Source: Lophius americanus | Taxonomy: Eukaryota > Chordata > Actinopteri > Lophiiformes > Lophiidae | Direction of reading: 5' to 3' | Assembly: GCA_037951165.1 (NCBI GenBank) | Contig: JBBDHG010000061.1 | Coordinates: 7,240,001-7,304,000, forward strand | Length of the DNA: 64,000 nt | Part shown: positions 39,859-51,540 of the stretch, in pieces | Layout of the letters: the number at the start of each line of letters is the position of its first letter | Numbering within the stretch: the stretch's first letter is position 1 | Translations under genes and position numbers: made by a program | Notes under the pieces: generated by a model | What the model saw: only the letters and a program-made list of their open reading frames with translations | What the model was told of the DNA's origin: nothing | The model's database searches: none

Positions 39859-39892
39859 CTTTTTTTGAAAAAAGGTCTTTTTTCAAAAAAAG
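39859..39892. repeat. Perfect 16-bp-arm palindrome with a 2-nt centre
   Basis: The left arm ctttttttgaaaaaag (39859-39874) and the right arm cttttttcaaaaaaag (39877-39892) are exact reverse complements separated only by gt. The arms themselves are T7 and A6 blocks, so the region can also form A-tract bent DNA. Confidence 0.95.
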
Positions 39893-40670
39893 GTGTGAAC
39901 TTCTGTAGATTCTCTCAAACTCGTATCATGCTGGATTAGGATCGTTTTGGGGTTCAGCCAGTTTCAGATCTCTTCAGAGATGTTCGATTGCGTCAGTCAG
40001 TGTGTCCGGTCATTCTGGCAGAATTCTTGGTGGAGTAGTACAGCAACAGTTTTCCTTTTGCAAGGTTCTCTCATCTCCACACAGGATCTCCAAAGCTCAG
40101 CCAGAGTGACCGTTGTTAGTCACCGCTTGTTAACCAAAGCTCCTGTGAATTAGGGAGTTCACAATCGAATCTTGAGACTCTTCAATGCAGCTGACATTTT
40201 TTGTAGGCCTTCCCCAGATCTGGGCCTGACACTCCAATCCTGTCTCTGAGCTCTGCAGGCAGTTCCTTAGACCTCAGGCCTCAGGCAGATTTGCTTTTTC
40301 AGCTCTATAACTTTATAGACGTGTGTTTCTACTTATAAAAAAATCAATATAATTTACCAAAAGGAGGAATCCAATCAATGTATAAACACATCTCTAAGAC
40401 AACCAATAGAAAGAAGACAATAGAGCCGAAAAAATATAATTAAGTGTCATGGCAAAAGATCTAAAAATGTATGTGAATGTGATTTTTCAGTTTTTTTTAA
40501 TAGATTTGCAAACATTTCTAAAATTCTGTATTTGATCTGCTGTTGGGGGATATAAAAGGTGGATCCTATGAAGGGGAAATTAATTTAAAAATGTTTAGCA
40601 TTAGGCTACAATATAATAAGATGTGAAGAAAGTGAAGGGGTCTGAATATTTCTGAATGCACGGAGTTCTT
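39893..40670 (-). mobile_element. Tc1/mariner remnant of the type common in salmonids, internally deleted
   Basis: On the minus strand the right end (about 40640-40668) reads gtgcattcagaaatattcag then acccctt, the terminal repeat of a Tc1-like family abundant in salmonids and other fish. The transposase N-terminus follows: RSKELPAELRDRIG, with the initial ATG changed to CTG (40277-40275), then a part matching PMVTLTELQSSVEM-like residues (cggtcactctggctgagctt). The frame then jumps directly to the C-terminal AIEHL-stop-RDLK (39974-39993; consensus NPIEHLWRDLK, W to stop). Most of the catalytic DDE domain is therefore deleted. The other terminal repeat was not found; the copy fades near 39.9 kb next to the palindrome. 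Family identity is from memory. Confidence 0.8.
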
Positions 40671-40869
40671 GAAATACAAATAAAGGAAAAATAAGTTACT
40701 GGAGTTGAAACTTGCTTGGTTACCTTAAACTATGACAGATCTACTCTTAGGCTGGTAGAGTGTCGCAGTTTACAGATTCCCCAGTAGAGTTCCACACAGG
40801 CACTGTAAAAAAAAAACTGAACTTTGGTAGTGTTGTTGGTGGGATCAGTCTTTGAAGTCTCATTTGGTA

Positions 40870-41775
40870 TATACATTCAAACACAAAGAATCCACTTCTT
40901 TTGACTTGTGATTTAAAAGTGGACAGAGTGGAGCAGTCATGGATGTTTTGGGGAAGAGAGTTCCAGGGGGAGGGGGCAGCTATGGAAAAGGCTCTGTCGC
41001 CCCAGGACGGGTGCTTGGTCCTGAGAGGTGGAGAGAGGAGATCGGCGACGGAGGCTGCGGGAAGGAGTGCAATGGTGGATCATACTGGGAGGGTAGGAGG
41101 GGGCCTGGTTGTGGAGGGCTTTGTGAGTGAGGAGGAGGATTTTGAATTGGATCCGTTGGGGGAAAGGGAGCCAGTGGAGGTTTTGAAGGACAGGGGTGAT
41201 GTGATCGCGTTTGTGGGAATGGGTGATTTGGTGAGTAGCAGAGTTTTGGATGTACTGTAGTTTCAGGTTGAGGAAGTTGGCTTGCGTCCATGATTCGATT
41301 TCTGTAAGGCAGTTGGGCAGAGTGGAGTGAAATGCAGTGGTGATGGATTTCGTGGAGATGTAGAGCTGGACATTGTCGCTGTAGCAGTGGAAGTGGAGAC
41401 CATGACGTATGATGTTACCAAGGGGGACCATGTAGACGATGAACAGGAGAGGACCGAGCCTTGGGGGACGCCTTGAGACAGGGGAGCAGAGAAGGAGGTG
41501 CAGTTGTTGATGTTGATGAACGGTTGTCTGAACGGTTGTCTGTTTGTGAGATATGACCTGAGTACCTGCGGTACTGGTGATGTTGATGGAGCATTCAAGG
41601 CGGGAGAGAAGAATGGTGTGGTTGATGGTGTCGAAAGCTTCAGTGAGATCGAGGAGGACGCATGCTGAGGTAACCAGAGTCTGAGGAGAGGAGGAGGTTG
41701 TTGGTTACTTTGAGGAGGGCTGTTACAGTGCTGTGTTATGAGTGGAAACAAAGTTACAGAAAAGAGTTCTGTATA
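40870..41775 (-). mobile_element. L2/jockey-type LINE fragment with degraded reverse transcriptase
   Basis: Read on the minus strand from 41775, frame-shifted pieces give SACVLLDLTEAFDTINHT and LLSRLECSINIT (reverse transcriptase palm, motif A Asp in the DLTEAFD context), then SYLTNRQPF, LSQGVPQGSVL (motif B) and HCYSDNVQLYIST, where the catalytic YADD is changed to YSDN. After NFLNLK the sequence skips about 100 residues to YIQNSATHQITHSHKRDHIT and PVLQNLHWLPF, and a further shift leads to WGDRAFSIAAPSPWNSLPQN near the C-terminus. A small duplication at about 41519-41542 repeats RQPF. The copy is 5'-truncated, internally deleted and frame-shifted, so inactive, and lies antisense to msi2. Clade (L2 versus a near relative such as Rex1) is from memory. 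Confidence 0.88.
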
Positions 41776-44749
41776 CATCTTGCAGTATTTCTAGATGCTG
41801 GCCATTGGGTTTAGGTTTCTTCAAAGTACTGTCAGCCGTTTTGTGTGTTCTGCCCACATTTCCCGCATCTGTTCTTCTCCCTCAAACATTTGGCCACTCT
41901 TTCTGCGCTTAAGCCATTCACATTTTCACAATGTGTGAGAAATAGACTGTCATTAAGGACATGGATACCTAACGAGAAGTTTTGGTGTCCTCACTGCCGC
42001 AAATTGTTTGTGGGGGGACTTTCTCTTTTCCTCTGGGAGAATGATGGCTGACGTTCCGTTATTTGTATGTTTGAGGAGCATTAATATGTGGGTTGCGCGT
42101 TGGAGCTACAGCTGCTTGAAATTTGGCCTTTCCTTTCAACTAAGCAGAAAATTTGAACAAGTTCCTCGCAAGCTCTGCAGGGTACTTGCTCAGTAAGCAA
42201 TTAACATGTGAGGCACAGGCAAACTCTTCTCCAGTTTTGAGAGACTGTAGCATGCTGACTTAAGACCTCACTCTGACATCAATTTTTTTTTTGCTTGATT
42301 TGTTTGGTTTGGGGGTTTTTTGTGGTTCAGAATGTGTTTTCTTTGAAGGGCCTTCGCTGTTGACATAGTTGTTGGTTAGATGTGCATTTACAATGTTGGG
42401 CCTTTTGTGATCTCCCCTTATATTAATCATCTAGCTGAATCAGGCTCTGAAGTGCTGTGTTCATATCGTTCAACTCCTGCATTAGTTCTCTAACCGCCAT
42501 TTTAATCGTGCCACCTCCTGGCATAATAAAGCAGTCATTGAAAAATGCTCTACACAACTTGTTTGTTGCATTACGGGTGTGGTGTGTAATTCAGGTTTAT
42601 AATCTTGTGGTTACTTTGGTTGGTCCTTTAGTGCTGGGGCCTTCTCTGTGGCTGACATCATCATCATTTTCCAATAGAGGTACCCGCAGATACCATTCTC
42701 CATCATAGATTTTCTCTCTGGTTCAAAGTACCATGAAAAAACTACACTATGGTTATGCTTTTGGTGGGTTTCCTAAATATGTGGGATCCACTAATAGAAA
42801 ATAGGTGGGATACTGATAAGTAGATTTTTTTTTTTTTCCCAATAGTATCGTTATTTGCTTTGCAATGGTTTTACACCCAACATGTACATACAGATACACA
42901 TATCCATAGAACATCCCCATCCAAACATGCACAAAAACAAACCATTTCTAACACCTACCCCTGCACTACATAAAGCTCATACTGATTCCCGCCTACAAAA
43001 AAGGAATCATAATTAAGCAATCAGACTAAGGTAGATGATTTTTATTTATAATACACAAAATAGACTATAAATGCAAGTACAAAGTACAATTCTCATTAGT
43101 CTTAAATAATTGGTGAATAAATGAAATAAACCTACTCAAGTATGCATCCGCTCTCCGGAGTTCTCTTCTTAATCAATAATTAAATCATGTATGAGGCAAT
43201 GGTTCTATTTGTTCTCTGCTTAGTGTTTGGAGGGAAATTGTAGGTAAGGTCAAAAGACTATGTAAACTTTGGGTATGTCCCATATTGTTGGGTATGGCAC
43301 TGACAAACATCACACAAACACTCCCAAATACTTTGACCAAGGAATTAAACTTTAATAACTAATCATGGATACATATCACTCCTGGATTTAAGATAGGGAT
43401 TGGCAGTAATCAAAACATCATCATGGGACATTTGGCTCTGGTGATCTAAGTGACAATTTCTCGTGTGGGAATCTACTTAGATTTATATTACAATTAACAT
43501 CTAAGTGAATATTTATAATGATGTTTTTCTCAATGACAACCCTGGATATTAAGTCCTTGCTTTTAGTGTATAATGGCGTTTGCATTGCCAGAACTTCACC
43601 AGCTGCCTGACGTATGTTTCCGATGTCCGGCTGGAAAAATGGAATCAACATTTGAGAGATAGAAAATTTGACAGATGACACATTTGTATACAATTCTTAT
43701 GAAAAATACCATAAACCCTGCTTTTGACTACCACAGAAATCAAGTATAGATAGAAAAAAACAAAACCAATAAATTCATAGTAATGAAAACAAAAAAAAAA
43801 TAGTCTGGTCAAAGCAGTTTCATTAAAGTAGACAAAAGTGCTTTTCAACACTGATGATTATGTAAATTGAATAATTCAAAATGTATGAAACATACTTAAA
43901 ATTCATAGTAGTCAAAAATATACTAAAGATCCGGAACTTTACATTTCCTGTAATTTTGTTATATTGTGCAGAGCTTGAAACTGTGTAATTAAAAATTAAA
44001 CATAATATCATTGATTTTGTTATATATATTTTTCAGACACATGGTTATGATTTTATGCAACCTAGCCAATTCAGCAATGTTATACTTACAAAAATACAGC
44101 AAATACTGAGCCAATGTGAGATATCCCAATTAAAGGCATACCTGAAGTGAAACACGGAAGCGGCATGTTGTCACCAACAGGAGAAGCTGCTCTTAAACTG
44201 GGTAAACAGGCAAAGAAAATGACTGTTTTTTATATAAGTAAAATAAAGTGTTATAGCTGATACTAATGAGAGACATGCACTTGCATCATTTTTTTTATAT
44301 TGCACAGGACTGTTGATAAAATCACATTTTCCAGATGCACTGTACTTAGTTTAACATGATTTGATCAATCTACAGATGTTATTCATTAAGCTGTGTGGAG
44401 CCCACCTTAGTTTGTGGGTACCAGCTGTCCCACCAGCGAACCAATCAGTTGCGCTACCAATGACCATTAAAATTTACAGCCCTCAAACCAAGAGCCGTGA
44501 AGTGAAATGTGTGTGAGGCGTTCACCCAGGTCGAATATTATATCACCCTTGGACAGACATGGTTATAGCTGTACTAAACCATCATTACTTTAGAGTAGAT
44601 TAGAAGAGAGTGAAACTTTGAGTCTCTGGCTTTTCAAGAATGCCTGGGATTGTGTGTTTGAACATGTAGTGCCTTATAAGGAAGGGGAACCACCCTTTGG
44701 AGGACTTTCAGTCCCTCGTGGAGTGCTGCCTTTCAAAGTCTGGATTGTA

Positions 44750-44980
44750 AGTAACTGGCTGTTTATTCTTTATTGAAAAAGGTGAGCTTTGAAGGATGCA
44801 GGAGGTAAAAATCTACTTCACACTCTGCACTCCGAGACGTTTTATAAAAGCTAAACAACATTCAGGTATGCAGATTAAAGAAGTGATGGAAGCCATTTGA
44901 TGTCACTACATTACTTTTATAATGTAATATCTCTCTCAGTGTGTCTCAAAACAATATCATCTTGGAATATAAAGGATGAA
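44750..44980 (+). repeat. Repeat unit A, copy 1
   Basis: From gtaactggctgtttattctt to aatatcatcttggaatata. It matches the unit at 45402-45635 nearly base for base, including cttcacactctgc, ttttataaaagctaaacaac, aaagaagtgatggaagc and atgtaatatctctct. No family recognised. Confidence 0.85.
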
Positions 44981-45004
44981 AATGTTTTCATAATTAGCAG
45001 CATG

Positions 45005-45127
45005 TGGATGTTGTCAAATTGATGTTTGCAGTGTGTTTGCCCCTGTCGGCCACCATAGGAGAGTCATTATGTTTCTCTTTTTGGTTATGTAGGAGCAAAA
45101 GAACATGAGGTAATTCTAAGGACCAGG
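45005..45127 (+). repeat. Repeat unit B, copy 1 (direct)
   Basis: From gatgttgtcaaattgatg to ctaaggaccagg, including gtttgcccctgtcggccacc and gagagtcattatgt. An inverted copy lies at 45670-45800 and a partial direct copy at about 46080-46165. Confidence 0.85.
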
Positions 45128-45380
45128 TAGCTCTCAGGATCATGGCAAATAACACTTAGAAAGGAAACTCTTACTTTGGAAATTTTGGCACCATAAGGAA
45201 AACTCGTCATGATAAGGGGCCAGGTGATATTAGATACACAGGAATTATAATGGATTTCTGTTGTAGTAGTTTCCAAAGACATATAAAATATTTCCTTAAC
45301 ATTACCAAAACTCTGAAACATGTTCTTCATCAATATATCCATTTAAGTCCAGATGTCCCTGTTCTTACAAAGGTTTTTAA
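45128..45380 (+). repeat. Repeat unit C, copy 1
   Basis: From tagctctcaggatcatgg to cctgttcttacaaagg, including ggcaccataaggaaaactc and ggatttctgttgtagtag. It is repeated in the same orientation at 47085-47358. The 5' word aagtagctcttaagat in the second copy resembles words of fish PIF/Harbinger-like MITEs, a weak hint only. Confidence 0.85.
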
Positions 45381-45401
45381 AAAGAGGACACTGCGTGGAT
45401 T

Positions 45402-45640
45402 GTATGTAATAGGCTGTTTATTCCTTATTGAAGAAGGGAAACTTTGAAGGATTGAAGGAGGTGAAAATTTACTTCACACTCTGCTCGCACTCCAGGACAT
45501 TTTATAAAAGCTAAACAACGTTCGGATGTACTTATTAAAGAAGTGATGGAAGCTATTTCATCTCATGACATTACTTCTTTAATGTAATATCTCTCTGTGT
45601 TTCTGAGGACAATATCATCTTGGAATATAGAGGCATGTCA
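45402..45640 (+). repeat. Repeat unit A, copy 2
   Basis: Starts tgtatgtaataggctgttta and ends aatatcatcttggaatatag. A direct repeat of 44750-44980 with scattered substitutions and short indels. Confidence 0.85.
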
Positions 45641-45669
45641 AAGAACAGTTTTGCCACCACAGGGGATCA

Positions 45670-45800
45670 CCTGGTCCTTAGAATGACCTCATGTTCTTTA
45701 GCTCTTACATAACCACACAGAGAGACATAATGACTCTCCTACGGTGGCCGAAAGGGGCAAACGCAATGCAAAAATCAATTTGACAACATCCTTATGCTGC
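45670..45800 (-). repeat. Repeat unit B, inverted copy
   Basis: Its reverse complement reads gatgttgtcaaattgattt, gtttgcccctttcggccacc, gtaggagagtcattatgt and aacatgaggtcattctaagg, matching unit B at 45005-45127 over about 120 bp. The two arms lie about 540 bp apart. Confidence 0.85.
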
Positions 45801-46077
45801 AAATTAAAAAAACATTCATTCATCATTTTTAGTGGCTTTATTTAGCGAATAAAACAGATATAATACACAAACGTGCCATGATATTTTGAATAGCCGTGGT
45901 CATGTGACTTAGATTAAAACTTTAATCAACATGGCGAGAACAACAAATAAACTTAATAATGGCCCTAACATGCACAATACCCAAAGCTTTTTAGTGGAAT
46001 TGATGAAGAGGTTTTCCTTATTTGCTGCGAACCTGTGTTGTCAACTTCACAAAGATGTTTTCTTAAATTGCAGCAAG

Positions 46078-46165
46078 CACATGTTGTCAAATTGATCGTT
46101 GCAGTGCGTTTTTTGTCAAAATTGGTAGCATTCCGTTTGCCCCAATCGGCAACCGTACTCTTCAG
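46078..46165 (+). repeat. Repeat unit B, partial diverged copy
   Basis: tgttgtcaaattgatcgttg, cagtgcgttt and gtttgccccaatcggcaacc match unit B with an internal insertion (tgtcaaaattggtagcattcc). Copies B are therefore present in both orientations. Confidence 0.65.
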
Positions 46166-47084
46166 ATTGCTGTAGAGTAAAAATATTTGTCCAAAACCTT
46201 TTACCATTATTGCCGGTCTACCCTAACTCAGCTAATACCTGTATGTCTTATAGTGAAATTCTCTCCTATGAATACTGACTCTCTAGAGTCTTAAAACATT
46301 TATAGTTGAATTGATAAGGACAGGTGTATTTATAGGGGACATATTCACGAAACGTCCTAAGGCTAAAAAGCCCTAACTTCAGGAGTATTGGTCCGACAGT
46401 AATTCCAAGTATTTTAGTTTGAAAAATGGGTTATAGTTCTGAATGAGGACTTCATATCACTAAGACCTACTAAGAGTCAGTCAGCTGCTGAAGGAAGTGC
46501 AGCTTTTCATGCTATTGTTTTGGATTACTAGGATGAATAACAGTGAAAAGCATATTTTGATGACGGCAACTCCAATAACGCAGGAGCTGATGGTTTGTGC
46601 ACTACTGTTGCTCCATAGAAAATCAGTTTTCTAACCTCATATATCCCAGCTGTCAGCCAAAATTACTAATCAAACCAAAACGCACTCCTCAGACCCCAAT
46701 TTGTGTGTAATCATATTTTAAAAAATTGCTTTCCAAGCTGGCTTCATAATCACCGCTTGATCATCAGCCACAATTAGAACTAGAATTAGAATTTAAAACT
46801 ACTCTATTGAAATGTTCAATCTGCTGAAAAAATATATCAAACTTAAAAGGAATTTTTGTTTCGTATCATGTAGGAATCATAAAACATCTCAAATGTTTAT
46901 AGACCTAAAAAACTGACCAGTCTGTTGGTCTTTCCCATACTCAATTCTTTCACGGGCCCAGACTATTCTCTTTCAAACCAATCTCTGGTGACATTGTAAG
47001 TTCATCCTTGAAATGTGATGCCATCGAGATCCATAAGATGCACTCTACTCTGTTTTTAGCTTAGGGGTTCTCCCAGGTCCTCTG

Positions 47085-47358
47085 TAAAAGTAGCTCTTAA
47101 GATCTTGGCAAATAACCCTTAAATGGAAACCCTTACTTTGGAAATGTTGGCACCATAAGGAAAACTCCTAGTACTACAGGCCCATGTCATCTTATATACA
47201 CAGGAACTATAATGGATTTCTGTTGTAGTAGTTTCTAAAAAAGAGTAACATATCAACTATTCCTCAAAACAACTTCAACATTACCAACATTCAAAAGGTT
47301 ATTCTTCATCAATATATCCATTTTAGTCCCAATGTCCCTGTTCTTACAAAGGTTTACA
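47085..47358 (+). repeat. Repeat unit C, copy 2
   Basis: aagatcttggcaaataaccc, ggcaccataaggaaaactcc, ggatttctgttgtagtag and atcaatatatccattttag follow the order of unit C at 45128-45380, including the end gtccctgttcttacaaagg. Confidence 0.85.
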
Positions 47359-50300
47359 TAGAATACTCTGTTAAAGGATTTAATTTTAAAACAAGTATTA
47401 TAATACAATTTTTCCAGTCGTAATCATGATAAGCCTACACACTCATGGCAGATATTGTGCATTCAGAACCTGGACATTTGGTAATGATTCACTCTGTCTG
47501 TCTTGAAAGTTCAGGTTGGAGGGTACACAGCTGGAAATGAATCACACCGTTTCCTTTATTCAGCCTGCCATCCTAGTGCATGGAATCCATTCACTAGTGT
47601 AGCTAATACTCGCCCAACACACTCCACCTCTACACACACTCACACAAACACACTCACAACACTCGTCCCTGAAGGACAGCCATTGCCAGTCCATCCCGCC
47701 CACTCCCTCCTGTTACACCTGCAAGGTTAATATGTATAGAAGATGTATTGAAAAGGTCATAACTAAATTTCCCCGCTCTGTATCACAGGGTTTTATATAG
47801 GAGAACAAAGCCCGTCGTTTTTTTTGTTTACCACCAGTGACCGTGTACCTACTCTGATCATGTAGTGCTGAGGAGGTGCTGCAAATGTTTGCTTTCATGC
47901 AGTATGTGTACAGTATCATTTCAATATCAAGCTTAGCTAAAGCTACATAGAGATAATTTGGATGTATTATTTGCATTGAAAAAGATTGATTGTGATTTCA
48001 TAATCAGAAATAAAATACATGACGATTGGCAATGTTTGCGGTTATGGGAGTGACATGGAGTTTACCAGCTATTTATTTTATAATTATTAAAACCTAACCC
48101 GGGGGCTTGGCCTGAAAATTAGCACCAGCAAAATACCCCTTTTTAGTTTACACTAAATCAGTTTTATTTTACTTTATCTAAATTTAGCTGGAAAGCTAAT
48201 TGGCCAATAAATAAAACAGAGTTATCAAAAATCATTTTGTCTTATCTTAAAATCAAACTTTTTAGCTAATGTTTAAACATAGAACTGCTTTCCAACATTT
48301 TCTCACCGGTGATGCTGATATTGAGCTTTAAGCGATAATAGCCCAAGTGATAATTTCACCAAGCACAACAGTTATTACTTCGATTTAGATTCCTGGAAAG
48401 CCACCATTTTGCCACCGAAGAAACCCTGATATGCACTGTGTGTTTGTTCAACTTTGAACATTTTTGTGTTGGAGTAGCTCTTTTGTGGAATCAGACAATA
48501 CCGACTAGCCTGCACTCCCAACCTGCATGAATCATAGGTGCCCATGACCCTGTACCTGCCTCACCATTTGTTCTGTTTTTTCGTACTACCCATTGCAGAC
48601 CAAGAACACCCAACAAGAAAAGCTCTGACTCAGCTGTTTAGTCCTCACAATTTTTCCTTTTTCAAATTCTCTCCGATCCGCATGCTTGTTATTTTCCTGT
48701 TTCCAAAATATTTTATGACAGGTGCAATTTTTACAAGATAATCAATGTTATTTTGATGTCATCCTTCAGTGATCTTAATGTTTTGATCAGAGCTCTGTAT
48801 GAGTCTGGACAGACATGGATGAAAACTCCAACTAGACAAGTTTGTGGAGACACACACCTGTAAGGTGGTTATTGTAGTTTATTTTGCTATTCTGGAATTG
48901 TTAACTGTCAATATCTGTCTCCCGACTGCACATTGTTTCACTCTGCCACTGCAGGACGCCTTGACAACGACCAAGACCCAGTTTTTTAAACAGCTGTCGG
49001 CAGCATGGGGAGTCTGAGTTACTACTCTGATCACTCACATGAAGTAAAGAGTCTCCAGGTGTTCTAATTTAACAGTCCAAGAAATGACTGTATTGCAAAT
49101 AATCTATTAATAGATTAATTTAAACTTTGTGAGGGTGTGTAACCTCTACTGCTTGGCTTTCTCCTTTCCTCCTTACCTGATTTGATCTTGGTTTTTGTAG
49201 AATTGCAAATCTGAAGGATAAGATAATGCAGTATATCGGTGCAGAAAACATTTCTATTCTAGACAAATAAGTGTTGGATCGTGAAGCTTTTCATAGCTGT
49301 ATAGCAGGCTGCCTTCATGACAATCATAGTCATAGAATCGTTTCAGCAACTATGATAAGGAAAATTGAGCAGTCAAAATGTTACCTTAGAAATTTAGTTT
49401 TCTCATCATATATGTGGCAAAAGGTTCCACCTCTAAATCCTTCTCTAGGGGAACGTTTGAATCTCTTCTGTAACAGTGATTCATTAGAAGAGTCATCTGT
49501 CTGGCCCTCCTCTCTGTTCTCCTATATCTGACTCGGTTCACTCTTGACAGCCGCTGCCTCACTCCCTCACACACTCCTGTGTGTTTGAAGCAGGTGAACA
49601 CCCACACACTCACACCACCACCGATCCTGGCTCCTGGCTGGCTTTAAATCCATGACAAGAAGCCCTCTCTCTGAATATCAAAGAAACCACGTCAGAGAGC
49701 ATGTAGACATGACACGCACTCGGATCTGTCTTACTCCCAGCAGGCAACTGAGTGTCGAACTTCCAGGGTGAGGTCTGGACTACTGGAGGAGACTGATCAG
49801 ACACTGTCACGTCTCCAGTGTGAACAGAACTTGTCTCCACTTGTCACCCAGCTATGTGCACAAATGAGATTTCTAAGAGCCACGTTTCTCGAACCCAGGT
49901 TTCTTCTTCAGCACGGAGGGTCATTCCTTCATGAGCACAATGTCAAAGCATTCCAGTCTGTGACAGCCCTACCCTTCCTCAGTGTGCTTTGTCTGCCCCA
50001 AATGAACAGGCTGCTAACAGCTCTCCACTGAAGCAACTTTCTCTCTTTGATAGACACTTTGTACCGTTCCTACATTTTCTACCTCTCTGTTGTTATGTTA
50101 ATGTTAGAAGGGAACACTATTTGTTATTCTTTTCACTTAACACCACTCCTTTTTTATTTCATTTAGATAGCTTGCATTAGCTCGTAGTTTCATCCAGTCT
50201 GCATATGTCAACATATCTATGAGTTTGTACTTCAGTATTAATGTGCACCACTGGCCTGTCAGAGTTGCAAGCTGATTTTTATGGTTGCTGCACTGTACAT

Positions 50301-51425
50301 TGGTTGAGGTGTACACAGCACTGACGCACTAGCCCTGTCTTGTGCAGCAGGTCGGGATGACATGTGAATCGTGGCAGCCGAGAAAGCTCTGCTTAAGTGG
50401 AGGCAGTAGGGAGAAGAAGGCGAGAGCCAAGAGGCAAACAGACAAACAGATGGACTGGCTGATGCCAAGCAGGCAACGAAGCAAATAGATTGTGCAGCAT
50501 GGTGAACAGACTCAGCCTACCAAAGAACAACCAACAGACACAAACCCATGCTACCCTTGTCAGCCAATCGCGCTGCTCTATAATTCATCAAGATAGGATA
50601 GGGCTCTCATCTTTCTCCTTCTCCTCATCTGCCACTGTCATATTCCTCATTTGATATGTGTTATTTAGGAGGAGGGGATTTCAGTCTTGTATGATGGAAA
50701 ATGAACAAACCTGCATGTGTGAGAAGGGGAGTGAGAGACAGAAATGCAGGAGAGAGAGACAAGTGTTTCAGGTTGAATTGGACTGTGGGACACAGGGGAC
50801 TTCAGCCCAGCAGACATACACAAATAGACAATGCACAAATAGAACCACAGACACAAAAAACAACCGTAGTCCCTTTTAAAGCACACATTTCTTGTGCAGC
50901 TTAAGATTTTAAATACTCTGCCCCAGCAAGACTTAAGTTTAATCAAATAACAATAGTGGTTAAAGATTTTGTCAAGAGAGATTATTGCTTTTGAGATTAT
51001 TCTCTCTTTTGGATAAAACCTTTCAAAAAGAAGCTGGACATACTGCCATGTAGAGGATCTGTGGCAATGGTGTTTCAGAGCAGAGCTTCTCCTACCTTGA
51101 TGTCTAAGAAACTCCTGTAAAGAATTAAGCTTGTATTTCCCTCAGGCATTGGTCACATGCTCACTGGAGCAACAACCTTTGCTTTAATGCAGGAGGAGAA
51201 TGATTGTAAGTTTTCCTTAGAGACATTCCTTTCAAATGTGAGGTGCTCAGATTGACTCAAGTCTTGTTTTTCTCTATGGAAAATGTCTAATGGTGTGCAA
51301 GTCAAATAAAAAAACACCTTCAAGAGCTGAGACAGAGCTGTCACTGGTTTTGTACCCTACACAGTCTAACGGTTTGTCTCGCTCTGTGTGTTTGTGTGCA
51401 TGTGTGTGTTTGTCTGTCTTAATAG

Positions 51426-51540
51426 GTAGAATGTAAGAAGGCCCAGCCCAAGGAGGTGATGTTCCCACCAGGTACACGAGGGCGAGCCAGGGGTCTGCCC
51501 TACACCATGGATGCCTTCATGCTAGGGATGGGCATGCTGA
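51426..51540 (+). CDS. msi2: Musashi-2-type RNA-binding protein, internal exon: end of RRM2 and linker
   Basis: This 115-nt exon enters in phase 0 directly after the ATG that ends the exon at 35791 and leaves in phase 1. Translation begins [16 protein letters not shown], continues [15 protein letters not shown] and ends MLGMGML plus one base (A). [11 protein letters not shown] is strand beta4 and the C-terminal edge of RRM2. The following [19 protein letters not shown] matches the MSI2 linker and not MSI1, where this part reads differently (SPTGSARGRSR, from memory), so this exon gives the paralogue call. The acceptor is tgtctgtcttaatag and the donor is gtgagt. Without splicing the frame stops after a few codons (TAA near 51560), so retention of the next intron would truncate the protein. 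Confidence 0.97.

Larger units (their letters stand above)
35792..51425 (+). other. msi2 intron of 15.6 kb between the two RRM2 exons
   Basis: This intron is bounded by gtaagt at the 5' end and tctgtcttaatag at the 3' end. It contains the (TA)n tract, a deleted Tc1 element, an L2-like LINE fragment and the repeat mosaic at 44.75-47.36 kb, all annotated separately. In 35.8-39.6, 41.8-44.7 and 47.4-51.4 kb I see no gene. A CA-rich patch lies at 35.9-36.1 kb, long AT-rich stretches at 36.8-38.0 and 43.0-44.1 kb, and another CA-rich patch near 47.6 kb. The open frames in these parts have no recognisable domain and no splice or start context that supports coding. Confidence 0.85.

Noticed and set aside
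40901..41260. 119-codon + strand frame (MTCDLKVDRVEQSW...)
   Set aside because: It is the antisense shadow of the minus-strand LINE reverse transcriptase.
48090..48430. Stretch resembling words near 38.2 kb (ggcctgaaaatt), possibly an old repeat
   Set aside because: The shared words are too short to support a repeat call by eye.
49271..50180. Several overlapping + and - frames of 63-87 codons
   Set aside because: None has a domain, they overlap each other on both strands, and no repeat or splice pattern supports them.
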